NCBI RefSeq assembly: GCF_009996735.1
Contig: NZ_JAACYI010000010.1
Location: 62,001 to 126,000 of the forward strand
Direction: 5' to 3'
Length of the DNA stretch: 64,000 bases
Origin: Cellulomonas sp. APG4
Lineage (GTDB): Bacteria > Actinomycetota > Actinomycetes > Actinomycetales > Cellulomonadaceae
The notes under the pieces were generated by a model that had not been told where the DNA came from, did not search any database, and worked only from the letters and a program-made list of their open reading frames with translations. Positions 25,285 through 34,836 of the stretch are shown here, piece after piece. Within the stretch, counting starts at the first letter, position 1. Each line of letters begins with the position of its first letter. The translations under genes and the position numbers were made by a program.

Positions 25285-26565
25285 GTGAGCACCCCGGGTC
25301 GTACCGAGCCGCTGGCCGCACGCGCGCTCGAGACGACGCCGGCGAACCCCTGGCCCGTGCGCCACCTCTCGGCCCGCATCGCCGAGTACGTCCACCGCAT
25401 GCCCGGGGTGTGGGTCGAGGGCCAGGTGGTCCAGCTCAACGTGCGCCCGGGCACGACGCTCGCCTTCCTGACCCTGCGCGACACGGACGCGGACGTCTCG
25501 CTCCCCGTGAGCACGCACGTGCGCGTGCTCGAGGCGGCCGACTCACCGGTGACCGAGGGCTCGCACGTCGTGGTGCACGTCACGCCGACGTTCTGGGCCA
25601 AGCGCGGCACGCTCCAGATGCAGGCCGACGCGATCCGCGCCGTCGGCGTCGGGGAGCTGCTCGCGCGGATCGAGCACCTCAAGCGCATCCTCGCGGCCGA
25701 GGGCCTGTTCGACGCCGACCGCAAGCGCCCCCTACCCTTCCTGCCCGCCGTGGTCGGCCTGGTGTGCGGCCGGCGCTCGAAGGCCGAGCACGACGTCGTG
25801 GTCAACGCCCGTGCCCGCTGGCCCCAGGTCGAGTTCGAGATCCGCGAGGTGGCGGTTCAGGGGACCGGGGCCGTCGCCGAGGTGCGGGCCGCACTCGCCG
25901 AGCTCGACCGCGACCCCCGGGTCGAGGTCATCGTCCTCGCCCGCGGTGGCGGCTCGGTCGAGGACCTGCTGCCCTTCAGCAACGAGGCGCTCGTGCGCGC
26001 GGTCGCCGCGTGCCGCACCCCCGTGGTGAGCGCCATCGGCCACGAGACGGACACCCCGCTCGTGGACCTCGTCGCCGACCACCGCGCTTCGACCCCCACC
26101 GACGCGGCCAAGCGCGTGGTGCCCGACGTGGGCGAGGAGCGTGCCGCGGTGCGTGCGGCCCGCGCGCGCATCCGTTCGTCGGTCACCCACGCCCTGCGGC
26201 GTGAGCAGGACGGCCTCGACGGTCTGCGCTCGCGGCCCGCACTCGCGCGGCCGCACACGCTCCTCGACGTCCATGCCGAGCACGTGACGAGGCTGCGCGT
26301 CGCCGCCGCGCGAGCCCTCACCGACGACGTCCGCGCCGGGACGGCCGAGGTCGCACGGCTCGCGGCACAGGTGCGCGCCCTCTCCCCCGCCGCGACGCTC
26401 GAGCGCGGGTACGCCGTCGTGCAGCGCGCGGCCGACGGCGCGGTGGTGCGCAGCCCTGCGGACGTCGCGCCCGGTGACGCGCTGCGGCTCCGGGTCGCGC
26501 ACGGCGAGGTCGCCGCCACCGCGGTCGACGGCGAGGGGCCGGGTGCTCCCGCGCCCGACGCGTGA
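25285..26565 (+). CDS. xseA: Exodeoxyribonuclease VII large subunit
   Basis: A 426-residue nuclease subunit. The N-terminal OB fold (about 20-120) has [11 protein letters not shown] and the catalytic domain contains [18 protein letters not shown] and [17 protein letters not shown], both strong XseA signatures. A helical region and the C-terminal [15 protein letters not shown] segment follow. Exo VII degrades single-stranded DNA to oligonucleotides in complex with several XseB subunits. GTG 25285 is chosen because the protein begins shortly before the OB fold; the frame upstream crosses ispH sequence. xseB starts 25 bases downstream. Confidence 0.95.
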   Translation: MSTPGRTEPLAARALETTPANPWPVRHLSARIAEYVHRMPGVWVEGQVVQLNVRPGTTLAFLTLRDTDADVSLPVSTHVRVLEAADSPVTEGSHVVVHVTPTFWAKRGTLQMQADAIRAVGVGELLARIEHLKRILAAEGLFDADRKRPLPFLPAVVGLVCGRRSKAEHDVVVNARARWPQVEFEIREVAVQGTGAVAEVRAALAELDRDPRVEVIVLARGGGSVEDLLPFSNEALVRAVAACRTPVVSAIGHETDTPLVDLVADHRASTPTDAAKRVVPDVGEERAAVRAARARIRSSVTHALRREQDGLDGLRSRPALARPHTLLDVHAEHVTRLRVAAARALTDDVRAGTAEVARLAAQVRALSPAATLERGYAVVQRAADGAVVRSPADVAPGDALRLRVAHGEVAATAVDGEGPGAPAPDA

Positions 26566-26590
26566 CGGCGGGGCACGGTTTACTGGTCCC

Positions 26591-26953
26591 GTGCCCCGCA
26601 GCCAGAGCCCGTCCGACCGCGCCCCGAGCACCCCCGCCGGCGCGACCAGCACCGCCACGCACGACGACGCGGCCTCCCTGCCCGACGACGTCGCGGCGCT
26701 CAGCTACGAGGACGCGCGCGACGAGCTCGTGCGGGTGGTCGCCCGGCTCGAGGCGGGAGGCGAGACCCTCGAGGGCTCCCTCGCACTGTGGGAGCGTGGC
26801 GAGGCGCTCGCGACACGGTGCCAGCAGTGGCTGGACGGCGCTCGCGCCCGGCTCGACGCCGCACGGGGCACGGCGCCGGGACCCGGTGACGGCAGCCCCG
26901 CGAGCACCGCCGACGACGAGCAGGACGCCCCCGACGACGAGGAGCCCCGATGA
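26591..26953 (+). CDS. xseB: Exodeoxyribonuclease VII small subunit
   Basis: A 120-residue protein whose residues 37-85 ([19 protein letters not shown], then [17 protein letters not shown] and [14 protein letters not shown]) are the classical XseB helical hairpin that binds the long helix of XseA. The N-terminal 35 and C-terminal 30 residues are Ala/Pro/Asp-rich and probably disordered, making it longer than the usual 75-80. GTG 26591 is the likely start. The stop overlaps the ATG of the PfkB-type kinase (ATGA). Confidence 0.9.
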   Translation: MPRSQSPSDRAPSTPAGATSTATHDDAASLPDDVAALSYEDARDELVRVVARLEAGGETLEGSLALWERGEALATRCQQWLDGARARLDAARGTAPGPGDGSPASTADDEQDAPDDEEPR

Positions 26954-28014
26954 CCGAGCCGACGACCGACCCGGCCGCACCACCCCCGGCCGGCGAGCAC
27001 GCCGCACCGTCGGGCCTCGTGGAGACAGAGCCGCGCCAGGGAGAGCTCACGCCCGCGGTCGAGGACTCACCCGAGGTCGCCGTCGACGCCTCCGAGCGCC
27101 GTGCCCTCGTGATCGGGGAGGCGCTGATCGACGTGGTGCACCGCGCGGACGGCGACGTCGCGGAGCACCCGGGCGGGAGCCCCGCCAACGTCGCGCTGGG
27201 TCTCGCCCGCCTCGGACGGGGCGTCGACCTGCTGACGTGGTTCGGCGAGGACCCGCACGGCGCGCTGCTGACGGAGCACCTCGAGGCCTCGGGCGTCACG
27301 ATCGTCCCGGGGAGCGCGAGCGCGCCCCGGACGTCGGTGGCGACCGCCCACGTGGGGGTGGACGGTGTCGCGACCTACGAGTTCGACCTGTCGTGGCACG
27401 TGCCGGACCGCTGGACGTCGCCTCCGCAGCCGCCGCTGGTCGTCCACACGGGGTCGATCGCAGCCGTGCTCGAGCCCGGCGGTCCGGACGTCGCCGACGT
27501 GCTCGAGGCTCGACGCGCGTCGGCCACGATCACGTACGACCCGAACCTGCGGCCCTCGCTCATGCCACCACCCGAGCGCACGCGCCCCGTGGTCGAACGT
27601 CTGGTCGCGCTCGCCGACGTGGTCAAGGTCAGCGACGAGGACCTCGCGTGGCTCGAGCCGGACGAGCACCCGCTCGACGTGGCCCGGCGCTGGGCGACAT
27701 CGGGTCCGGCGGCCGTGGTGGTGACCCGCGGCGGCGACGGGGCGACGGCGGTGCTCGCCACGGGCCACGAGGTCGACGTCGCGGCACCCGAGGTCGACGT
27801 GGCCGACACGGTGGGGGCGGGCGACTCCTTCATGGGCGGCCTGGTCGACGGGCTGTGGAGCGCCCACCTGCTCGGCTCCGACGCGCGCGCGGCCCTGCAC
27901 GCGGCCGAGCCCGAGGTGTGGCAGCGGGTGCTCACGAGGTGCGCGAGGATCGCAGCGATCACCGTGAGCCGCGCGGGCGCGAACCCCCCCACCTCGTCGG
28001 AGGTCGACGCGTAG
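26950..28014 (+). CDS. PfkB family carbohydrate kinase (fructokinase-like)
   Basis: A 354-residue ribokinase-fold enzyme. After a disordered Pro/Glu-rich N-terminus of about 50 residues, the fold opens with [14 protein letters not shown], followed by the sugar-binding [15 protein letters not shown] motif and the C-terminal [17 protein letters not shown] motif with the catalytic base Asp. These fit a fructokinase or related sugar kinase using ATP. Its ATG overlaps the xseB stop by 4 bases, an unexpected partner for a DNA nuclease, so it is probably a read-through cistron of the xseAB operon. The substrate is a guess from the family. Confidence 0.88.
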   Translation: MTEPTTDPAAPPPAGEHAAPSGLVETEPRQGELTPAVEDSPEVAVDASERRALVIGEALIDVVHRADGDVAEHPGGSPANVALGLARLGRGVDLLTWFGEDPHGALLTEHLEASGVTIVPGSASAPRTSVATAHVGVDGVATYEFDLSWHVPDRWTSPPQPPLVVHTGSIAAVLEPGGPDVADVLEARRASATITYDPNLRPSLMPPPERTRPVVERLVALADVVKVSDEDLAWLEPDEHPLDVARRWATSGPAAVVVTRGGDGATAVLATGHEVDVAAPEVDVADTVGAGDSFMGGLVDGLWSAHLLGSDARAALHAAEPEVWQRVLTRCARIAAITVSRAGANPPTSSEVDA

Positions 28015-28038
28015 CCACCAGGCACGACGACGGCGCGG

Positions 28039-29322
28039 TCAGGACGCGCGGGCCTCGTCGCGGCCCTGGTCGTGCTCGCGGCGCTCGCGGGCCTGCGCAC
28101 GCTCGAGCGCGGCCTTGCGGTCCTCCTCGTTCTCCTCGTCGATCGTGCGGGCCAGGTCGTCGTCGCGCGTGAGGTTCTCGCCGGTCTCAGGGTCGAAGAC
28201 GAGCATGCGGGCCGGGTCGAACCAGAGATCGGCCGTGTCCCCGTCGCGCACACGGCTCTCCGAGCTCAGCGCGACGACCAGCTGGGTCCGCATCCCCTCG
28301 CCGTCGAGGTCGCGGTCGAGCTCCTCGAGCTTCGCGGCGACGTCGGGGTGGGTGTCGAACGGCACGTAGGCGTAGAGCTCGGAGCCGAGCCACTCGGTGA
28401 CGTCGACGTCGGCCGAGAACCGCACGCCAGCGTCCTGCCCGTCGCGCAGCAGCGCGACGTCGCCGAAGTGGTCCGGCCGGATCCCCACGATGACGAGCGA
28501 CCGCTCCCCGATCCGCTCGCGCAGCGTCGCGTCGAGCGGGACGTCCACGAAGGGCAGCCGCAGGCTGTCGCCCTCGACCTGGCCCGGCAGGAAGTTCATG
28601 GGCGGCGAGCCGATGAAGCCCGCCACGAAGAGGTTCACCGGCTGCTCGTAGAGCCCGCGCGGGCTCGCGACCTGCTGGAGCTCACCCTTCTTGAGCACCG
28701 CGACCCTGTCGCCGAGGGTCATGGCCTCGGTCTGGTCGTGCGTCACGTAGACGGTCGTGGTGCCGAGCTTGCGCTGCATGCGCGCGATCTCGGTGCGCAT
28801 CTGCCCGCGCAGCTTGGCGTCGAGGTTCGACAACGGCTCGTCGAACAGGAAGGCCTCGGCCTCGCGCACGATCGCCCGGCCCATCGCGACGCGCTGCCGC
28901 TGCCCGCCCGAGAGGTTGGCGGGCTTGCGGTCGAGGTGCTCGCGCAGCTCGAGCGTGTCCGCCGCGAGGTTGACCTTGCGGTCGATCTCCTCGTCGCTGT
29001 ACTGCCCCTTGGTCAGCCGCAGGGGGAACGCGATGTTCTCGTAGACCGTGAGGTGCGGGTACAGCGCGTAGTTCTGGAACACCATCGCGAGGTGGCGGTC
29101 GCGCGGCGCCTTGTCGTTGACGCGCTCGCCACCGATCTGGAGGTCGCCGTCGGTGATGTCCTCGAGCCCGACGATCATCCGCAGCAGCGTCGACTTCCCG
29201 CAGCCGGACGGACCCACCAGGATCACGAACTCGCCGTCGGCGATGTCGAGGCTCACCCCTTTGACGGCCTTGAAGCCGTCGCCGTACTCCTTGACGATGT
29301 CGCGCAGGACGATGGAGGCCAT
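28039..29322 (-). CDS. sugC: Sugar ABC importer ATPase, SugC/MsmK type
   Basis: A 427-residue ATPase of the carbohydrate-uptake class 1 family. Walker A is GPSGCGKST, the signature LSGGQRQRVAMGRAIV, Walker B FLFDEPLSNLDAKLR, and a C-terminal regulatory (TOBE/OB) region begins with FIGSPPMNFLPG. Beyond the usual end there is a highly charged tail of about 45 residues (EENEEDRKAALERAQARE). The sequence is close to SugC of the mycobacterial trehalose importer as I remember it. GAGGAG precedes ATG 29322. It is the last gene of the lpqY-sugA-sugB-sugC-like operon. Confidence 0.85.
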   Translation of the reverse strand: MASIVLRDIVKEYGDGFKAVKGVSLDIADGEFVILVGPSGCGKSTLLRMIVGLEDITDGDLQIGGERVNDKAPRDRHLAMVFQNYALYPHLTVYENIAFPLRLTKGQYSDEEIDRKVNLAADTLELREHLDRKPANLSGGQRQRVAMGRAIVREAEAFLFDEPLSNLDAKLRGQMRTEIARMQRKLGTTTVYVTHDQTEAMTLGDRVAVLKKGELQQVASPRGLYEQPVNLFVAGFIGSPPMNFLPGQVEGDSLRLPFVDVPLDATLRERIGERSLVIVGIRPDHFGDVALLRDGQDAGVRFSADVDVTEWLGSELYAYVPFDTHPDVAAKLEELDRDLDGEGMRTQLVVALSSESRVRDGDTADLWFDPARMLVFDPETGENLTRDDDLARTIDEENEEDRKAALERAQARERREHDQGRDEARAS

Positions 29323-29348
29323 GGGTCTCTCTCCTCGGTGGTGGGCGC

Positions 29349-30191
29349 TCAGCCCTTGACGGCGCCCTGGGTGAGGCCGGACACGATCTGACGCTGGAAG
29401 AGCAGCACGAGCACCACGACGGGCACCGTGACGACGACGGCCGCGGCCGAGATCGAGCCCGTGGGCTCCTCGAACTGGGACGCCCCGGTGAAGAACGCCA
29501 GGGCCGCGGGCACCGGCCGTGCGGCCTCGGTCGACGTCAGCGAGATGCCGTAGACGAAGTCGTTCCACGCGATGAAGAACGCGATGAGGGCGGTGGTGAA
29601 GACCCCGGGCGCCGCGAGCGGCACGATCGCCTTGCGGAACGCCTGCCAGCTCGTGGCTCCGTCCACCTGCGCGGCCTGCTCGAGCTCCCAGGGGATCTGC
29701 CGGAAGAACGCCGCGAGCGTCCAGATCGAGATGGGCAGCGTGAGCGACAGGTACGGGATGATCAGGCCCGCCCACGTGTCGTACAGGCCGATGCTGCGCC
29801 ACAGGTTGAACAGCGGCGTGACGATCGAGATCACCGGGAAGATCGAGACGCCGAGCGCCGCGGTGAGGATCAGCCGCTTGCCCGGGAAGTCGAGGCGGGC
29901 GATCGCGTACGCGGCGAGGGTCGCGAGCACGACGGCGATCGCGGTCGCGATCAGCGAGATGCCGATCGAGTTCCGCAGGGCCGAGAGGAACAGGTCCTGC
30001 GCCCCGCCCACGAGGATCTGCTCGTAGTTGGTGGTGGTCCAGCTGCTGGGCAGGAACCTGCCCGAGGTGAGCTCGCTCGGGAGCTTGAAGCTCGTCGCGA
30101 AGACCGACGCCACGGGGAACAGCGCGTACACCAGCACGAGCACGGTGATGACGCCCCACCCGACCTTCTGCCGACCGCTCAGCGCGCCCAT
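29349..30191 (-). CDS. sugB: Sugar ABC importer permease, SugB/MalG type
   Basis: A 280-residue permease with six helices. The coupling loop reads ELEQAAQVDGATSWQAFRKA and is followed by VPLAAPGVFTTALIAFF, the EAA motif of MalG-like subunits. A short N-terminus and the ATSFKLPSEL motif after the first helix are typical. ATG 30191 shares its A with the stop of the upstream permease gene (TGATG), a tight coupling. With SugA it should form the membrane channel for a disaccharide. The call of the trehalose subfamily rests mainly on the binding protein and ATPase. Confidence 0.85.
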   Translation of the reverse strand: MGALSGRQKVGWGVITVLVLVYALFPVASVFATSFKLPSELTSGRFLPSSWTTTNYEQILVGGAQDLFLSALRNSIGISLIATAIAVVLATLAAYAIARLDFPGKRLILTAALGVSIFPVISIVTPLFNLWRSIGLYDTWAGLIIPYLSLTLPISIWTLAAFFRQIPWELEQAAQVDGATSWQAFRKAIVPLAAPGVFTTALIAFFIAWNDFVYGISLTSTEAARPVPAALAFFTGASQFEEPTGSISAAAVVVTVPVVVLVLLFQRQIVSGLTQGAVKG

Positions 30192-31171
30192 CACTTCTCC
30201 CCCCTCGCCCCGGCAAGGTCCACCTTGAAGAGCTTGATCGCGATGAAGCAGATGCCCAGCACGCACAGGAACAGCAGCACCGAGATGGCCGACCCCATGC
30301 CGATCTCCAGGCGGGTGATGGCCTGCCGGTAGGCGAGCAGCGAGAGCACCTCGGTGCCGTTGGCCCCGTTGGTCATCACGAACACGTTGTCGAAGATGCG
30401 GAACGCGTCGAGCGCCCGGAAGAGCACCGCGACCATGATCGCGGCCTTCATGTTGGGGATGATCACGCGGCGCAGCACCTGCCACCACGTGGCGCCGTCG
30501 ACCTTGGCCGCCTCCTCGAGCTCACCCGGCACCTGCGCGAGACCGGCCAGCAGCAGCAGCGAGATGAACGGCGTGGTCTTCCAGATCTCCGACGCCATGA
30601 TCACGAAGAGGCTCGTGCCCTGGCCCGCGAACCAGTTGAGGTTCTCGTCGATGCCGGGCACCCAGTCGAACCACGAGTTGATGAAGCCCGAGCTGATGTC
30701 GAACGCGTAGAACCACGCGAACGCCGAGACCACGGTGATGATCCCGTAGGGCACGAGGATCGCGGTGCGCAGCAACCCCCGCAGCTGGGTGACGGCGCGG
30801 TGCATGACGAGCGCGAGGGCGAACCCGAGCACCAGCTCGACGAGCACGGTGACGATCATGATGAGGGTGGTCACCCACATCGCGCTCCAGAAGACGCCGT
30901 CGGACAGCACCACCGCGTAGTTGCCGAACCCCACGAACTCACGCTCGCCGGGGGCGGTGAGCCGGAAGCGGAAGAGCGACTCGTAGACCGCCTGGAGGAT
31001 CGGGTAGGCCGTGACCGCGAGCATCACGACGAACGCCGGGCCGGCCAGGTACCAGCCGAGGCGCGCCTCCGCTCGCGTACGGTCGCTGCGCGCCTTGCGG
31101 TTGCGCCGTTCCTGCTCGGCCCCGGCACGGACGGTCTCGCTCCCCTGCGCGGGGGCCACGTCGGCACTCAC
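30191..31171 (-). CDS. sugA: Sugar ABC importer permease, SugA/MalF type
   Basis: A 326-residue permease. A hydrophilic N-terminus of 40 residues is followed by GPAFVVMLAVTAYPILQAVY (first helix) and five more helices. The EAA loop is ELEEAAKVDGATWWQVLRRV. The segment TAILVPYGIITVVSAFAWFYAF and the AEIWKTTPFISLLLLAGL stretch resemble SugA of the mycobacterial trehalose transporter. GTG 31171 overlaps the stop of the binding-protein gene (GTGA). The order binding protein, SugA, SugB, SugC is kept. Confidence 0.85.
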   Translation of the reverse strand: MSADVAPAQGSETVRAGAEQERRNRKARSDRTRAEARLGWYLAGPAFVVMLAVTAYPILQAVYESLFRFRLTAPGEREFVGFGNYAVVLSDGVFWSAMWVTTLIMIVTVLVELVLGFALALVMHRAVTQLRGLLRTAILVPYGIITVVSAFAWFYAFDISSGFINSWFDWVPGIDENLNWFAGQGTSLFVIMASEIWKTTPFISLLLLAGLAQVPGELEEAAKVDGATWWQVLRRVIIPNMKAAIMVAVLFRALDAFRIFDNVFVMTNGANGTEVLSLLAYRQAITRLEIGMGSAISVLLFLCVLGICFIAIKLFKVDLAGARGEK

Positions 31172-32517
31172 AGCAGTCGCTCCCCTCGCAGCACGGCGGT
31201 GATGAGCTCGGCGGAGCGGGCCGGCGTCGTCTGCGGGTCCACGGCCGACGGCGGGTGCCACGTCTCCTGCAGCCCGGCGGAGACCTCGTTGTAGTAGGGC
31301 GTCTGCGGACGCGGGGCCGCCTGCTCGAGCGAGGCGCGGATGAGGTCGGCCATGGGGAAGGCCTCCTGCACGGCCTCGTCCTCGTAGGCCTCGGTCGACG
31401 ACGGCGGGTTCCCGTCGGAGGCGAAGTACTCGGCCTGGTGGACCGGGTCGACGATGCACTCGGCGGCCTCGAACGCGAGGTCCGTGTGCTCCGAGAACGC
31501 CCCGACCCCGAGGTTGATGCCGCCGTACGGCGGCCGGGCGTCGGTGCCCTCGGTGACCTGCGGGTACAGCGCCCAGCCGATGTCGTCGATGACCTCCTGG
31601 TCGAGCGTCCCGGCCTCGACGGCCGCGAGCATCGCGGGCCACACGAACGGCCAGTTGACCATGAACGAGCCGTCGTCCCCCTGGAAGAGCGCGAAGGACG
31701 CGTTCTCGTCGGCCGTCGGCAGCCCGGCACCGCCCAGGCCCCGGTCACCGATCTCGGCGATGATCCGCGCGGCCTCACGCCCCTCCTCGGTGTCGAGGCC
31801 GAGCTCGACCTCGGACGCCTCGGCCTCGGGGTCGACGATGATGTCGCCGCCCGCGGAGGTGATGAGCGCGTTGATCCAGACGGTGAGCGACTCGGCCTTC
31901 GTCCCCTGGACCGCGAGGAGCTTGTCCTGCTCGGCGGCGACCTCGATGAGCTGGTCCCAGGTGAACGGCTGCTCGGGGTCGAGGCCTGCCTCCTCGACCA
32001 CGGACGTGCGGTACCAGAGCAGCTGCGTGTTGGCCCAGAACGGGATGGTGACGAGCTCGTCCTTCCACGTGGCCCCCGCGAGCGCACCCTCGACGACCCC
32101 TTCGCTCACGCGCTCGGCGACGTCGTCGGGCACGTCGGCCAGGAAGCCGGGCTCGGCGAGCTCGGGGATGAAGGGGGGGTCGAGGCTCATCAGGTCGATC
32201 GACGCGTCCCGGGCCGCGAGCCTGCGGGCGAGCTGCTCGCGCTGGGCGCTCGCCTCACGCGGGAGCACCGAGATCTCGATCCGGTAGGCGCCGTCGGCGG
32301 CCTCGGTGCACTGGCCGGCGATGCGCTCCTGGCCGCCCGCGTCGGGGTTCGTGTACCAGGTGAGCACGGGCACCTCGGACGACGAGCCGCACGCCGTCAG
32401 ACCGAGAGCCAGCCCGAGCGCGCCCGCGGTGGTGGCTGCCGCCCATCTGCGTCGTCGCACCGGACCCCCCGTGGTCGTCGGGCCTGCCGGCCGTGCGGCC
32501 GGACGTCCCTGGGTCAT
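31168..32517 (-). CDS. lpqY: Sugar-binding lipoprotein, LpqY-like
   Basis: A 449-residue secreted lipoprotein. The N-terminus has RRRR, a hydrophobic core and the lipobox LTAC (about 46-49), so the mature protein is anchored at the cysteine. The mature part opens VLTWYTNPDAGGQERI and contains ARRLAARDASIDLMSLDP, WANTQLLWYR and EVNWP-like VNWPFVWPAML, which recall LpqY, the trehalose-binding lipoprotein of mycobacteria. It heads an operon with two permeases and an ATPase. It is divergent from the carbonic anhydrase gene. Trehalose specificity is inferred from resemblance only. Confidence 0.8.
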   Translation of the reverse strand: MTQGRPAARPAGPTTTGGPVRRRRWAAATTAGALGLALGLTACGSSSEVPVLTWYTNPDAGGQERIAGQCTEAADGAYRIEISVLPREASAQREQLARRLAARDASIDLMSLDPPFIPELAEPGFLADVPDDVAERVSEGVVEGALAGATWKDELVTIPFWANTQLLWYRTSVVEEAGLDPEQPFTWDQLIEVAAEQDKLLAVQGTKAESLTVWINALITSAGGDIIVDPEAEASEVELGLDTEEGREAARIIAEIGDRGLGGAGLPTADENASFALFQGDDGSFMVNWPFVWPAMLAAVEAGTLDQEVIDDIGWALYPQVTEGTDARPPYGGINLGVGAFSEHTDLAFEAAECIVDPVHQAEYFASDGNPPSSTEAYEDEAVQEAFPMADLIRASLEQAAPRPQTPYYNEVSAGLQETWHPPSAVDPQTTPARSAELITAVLRGERLL

Positions 32518-32636
32518 GGGTACACCGGGCCCCGACGGGCCGCCACCGGAACGCCGAGGCCCCGCACGACCCCGGCCCGGCGCCCGGTCCCCGGGACGGC
32601 CGGGCGGCCGCGCCGCCGACCTGCCACGATGGCCCC

Positions 32637-33296
32637 ATGCCGCACCGGATGACCCCCGCCCAGGCCTGGTCCGCACTCGTCGCCGGCAACGACAGGTTCG
32701 TGCGCGGCGAGATGGAGCACCCCGCCCAGGGCGTCGAGGACCGCACCCAGCTGTCGGTCGCGCAGAACCCCTTCGCGGTGGTGTTCGGCTGCTCCGACTC
32801 ACGCGTCGCGGCCGAGATCGTGTTCGACCGCGGCCTGGGTGACCTGTTCGTCGTCCGCACGGCGGGGCACGTGGTCGACACCACGGTGCTCGGCTCGATC
32901 GAGTTCGGCGTCGAGGTGCTGGGCGCACCGCTCGTGGTGGTGCTCGGGCACGACTCGTGCGGCGCCGTCGGTGCCGCCGCGAACGCGCTGGCGACGGGCA
33001 CCCTGCCGAGCGGGTTCGTGCGCGCGGTCGTCGACCGGGTGATCCCGAGCATCGTCCACCTGCCCACGGACGACGACGCCGCGCCGGGGGCGGGCGGCGC
33101 CTCCGCTCCGCTGGCGCTCACCCCCGAGGTGCTGGGCCGCGAGCACGTGCGCCACACGGTCCGCATGCTGCAGAGCTACTCGGCCGGGCTCGCGGCGGCC
33201 GTCGCCGAGGGCCGCTGCGCCGTCGTGGGCGTCGAGTACGCCCTCGCCGAGGGTCGTGCGCGACTCGTCGAGCACGCGGGTGCGATCGACGTCTGA
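32637..33296 (+). CDS. Beta-class carbonic anhydrase
   Basis: A 219-residue enzyme that interconverts CO2 and bicarbonate. Zinc ligands are Cys52 in FGCSDSR, His105 and Cys108 in GHDSCGA, with the catalytic Asp54-Arg56 pair also in place; this is the type I beta pattern. ATG 32637 follows CACGAT by 6 bases and no Shine-Dalgarno is seen. The gene is followed by fumC 52 bases downstream on the same strand, so carbon supply to anaplerotic reactions and the TCA cycle may be linked, although fumC has its own upstream box. Confidence 0.92.
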   Translation: MPHRMTPAQAWSALVAGNDRFVRGEMEHPAQGVEDRTQLSVAQNPFAVVFGCSDSRVAAEIVFDRGLGDLFVVRTAGHVVDTTVLGSIEFGVEVLGAPLVVVLGHDSCGAVGAAANALATGTLPSGFVRAVVDRVIPSIVHLPTDDDAAPGAGGASAPLALTPEVLGREHVRHTVRMLQSYSAGLAAAVAEGRCAVVGVEYALAEGRARLVEHAGAIDV

Positions 33297-33348
33297 CCTC
33301 GGTCCCACCCTTCCGGCCGACCGTCGCCGGCCTGGCAGGATGGACGTC

Positions 33349-34776
33349 ATGAACGACGACGTCGCGCGCAGCCAGCACGCCCCCGAGAGGTTCCGGATCG
33401 AGCACGACACGATGGGGGACGTCCTCGTCCCCGCGGATGCGCTGTACCGGGCGCAGACGCAGCGTGCCGTCGAGAACTTCCCGATCTCCGGGACGCGTCT
33501 CGAGCGCGGCCACATCGAGGCCCTCGCCCGCATCAAGAAGGCCGCGGCGCGCGCCAACGCCGAGCTGGGCGTGCTCGAGCAGGACCTCGCGGACGCGATC
33601 GCGGCGGCGGCCGACGAGGTCGTCTCAGGTGCGCACGACGAGCACTTCCCCGTCGACGTCTTCCAGACCGGTTCGGGCACCTCGTCGAACATGAACACCA
33701 ACGAGGTGCTGGCGACGCTCGCGACCCGCCGGCTGGGCCGCGACGTCCACCCGAACGACCACGTCAACGCCTCGCAGTCGTCCAACGACGTGTTCCCCAC
33801 GTCGGTGCACGTCGCCGCGACCGCCGGGGTGGTCCGGGACCTGGTGCCCGCGCTCGAGCACCTCGCGGGTGCCCTCGAGGCGAAGTCGGCCGAGTACGCC
33901 GAGGTGGTCAAGTCCGGCCGCACGCACCTCATGGATGCGACGCCCGTGACCCTCGGGCAGGAGTTCGGCGGCTATGCGGCCGCCATCCGGTACGGCGTCG
34001 AGCGTCTGCGCGCGGCGCTCCCGCGCACGGCCGAGGTCCCCCTCGGCGGCACGGCCGTGGGCACGGGGATCAACACGCCCGCAGGCTTCTCCCAGCGGGT
34101 CATCGAGCTGCTCGCGCAGGACACGGGTCTGCCCGTGACGGAGGCCCGCGACCACTTCGAGGCGCAGTCGGCGCGCGACGGGCTGGTCGAGCTCTCGGGG
34201 ATGCTCCGGACGATCGCGGTGAGCCTGACCAAGATCTGCAACGACCTGCGCTGGATGGGCTCGGGCCCCAACACCGGGCTCGGCGAGATCGCGATCCCCG
34301 ACCTCCAGCCCGGCTCGTCGATCATGCCCGGCAAGGTCAACCCGGTGGTCCCGGAGGCGGTGCTCATGGTCGCGGCTCGCGTCGTCGGCAACGACGCGAC
34401 GGTCGCGTGGGCCGGCGCGAGCGGGTCGTTCGAGCTCAACGTGCAGATCCCGGTGATCGCCCAGGGCGTGCTCGAGTCGATCCGTCTGCTGTCCAACGCC
34501 TCGCGCGTGCTGGCGGACCGCACCGTCGCGGGCATCACGGCCAACGTCGACCGCGCCCGGGCCCTCGCGGAGTCCTCGCCGTCGATCGTCACGCCGCTCA
34601 ACCGCGTGATCGGCTACGAGGCCGCGGCCAAGGTCGCCAAGCACGCCGTCGCGCACGGCGTGACGGTGCGCCAGGCCGTGCTCGACCTCGGCTTCGTCGA
34701 GCGCGGCGAGGTCACCGAGGAGCAGCTCGACACGGCCCTCGACGTGCTCGCCATGACGCGGCCACCCCAGGCCTGA
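33349..34776 (+). CDS. fumC: Class II fumarate hydratase
   Basis: A 475-residue TCA enzyme converting fumarate to malate. The superfamily signature [11 protein letters not shown] is present around 323-333, as are [14 protein letters not shown] (near 106) and the catalytic-site sequence [18 protein letters not shown]. Length is typical of the iron-free tetrameric class. ATG 33349 is preferred over ATG 33340 because AGGA (33337-33340) then falls at correct spacing; CAGGAT (33336-33341) is alternatively a -10 box 7 bases away. A strong hairpin terminator follows. Confidence 0.95.
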   Translation: MNDDVARSQHAPERFRIEHDTMGDVLVPADALYRAQTQRAVENFPISGTRLERGHIEALARIKKAAARANAELGVLEQDLADAIAAAADEVVSGAHDEHFPVDVFQTGSGTSSNMNTNEVLATLATRRLGRDVHPNDHVNASQSSNDVFPTSVHVAATAGVVRDLVPALEHLAGALEAKSAEYAEVVKSGRTHLMDATPVTLGQEFGGYAAAIRYGVERLRAALPRTAEVPLGGTAVGTGINTPAGFSQRVIELLAQDTGLPVTEARDHFEAQSARDGLVELSGMLRTIAVSLTKICNDLRWMGSGPNTGLGEIAIPDLQPGSSIMPGKVNPVVPEAVLMVAARVVGNDATVAWAGASGSFELNVQIPVIAQGVLESIRLLSNASRVLADRTVAGITANVDRARALAESSPSIVTPLNRVIGYEAAAKVAKHAVAHGVTVRQAVLDLGFVERGEVTEEQLDTALDVLAMTRPPQA

Positions 34777-34789
34777 GAGGTCGGACGGC

Positions 34790-34827
34790 GCTGCGTCGGG
34801 ACCGGCGCGCTCCGGCCCCGACGCAGC
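34790..34827. terminator. Bidirectional terminator between fumC and phoH
   Basis: GCTGCGTCGGG (34790-34800) pairs perfectly with CCCGACGCAGC (34817-34827); an inner CCGG/CCGG extends the stem. It lies between the two convergent stops. No T tract, as is usual at this G+C. Confidence 0.75.
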
Positions 34828-34836
34828 CGCCCACGC

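Noticed and set aside
26579-26591. TTTACT before xseB as a leaderless -10 box
   Set aside because: The second base is T and not the expected A, and xseB follows xseA by 25 bases in one operon.
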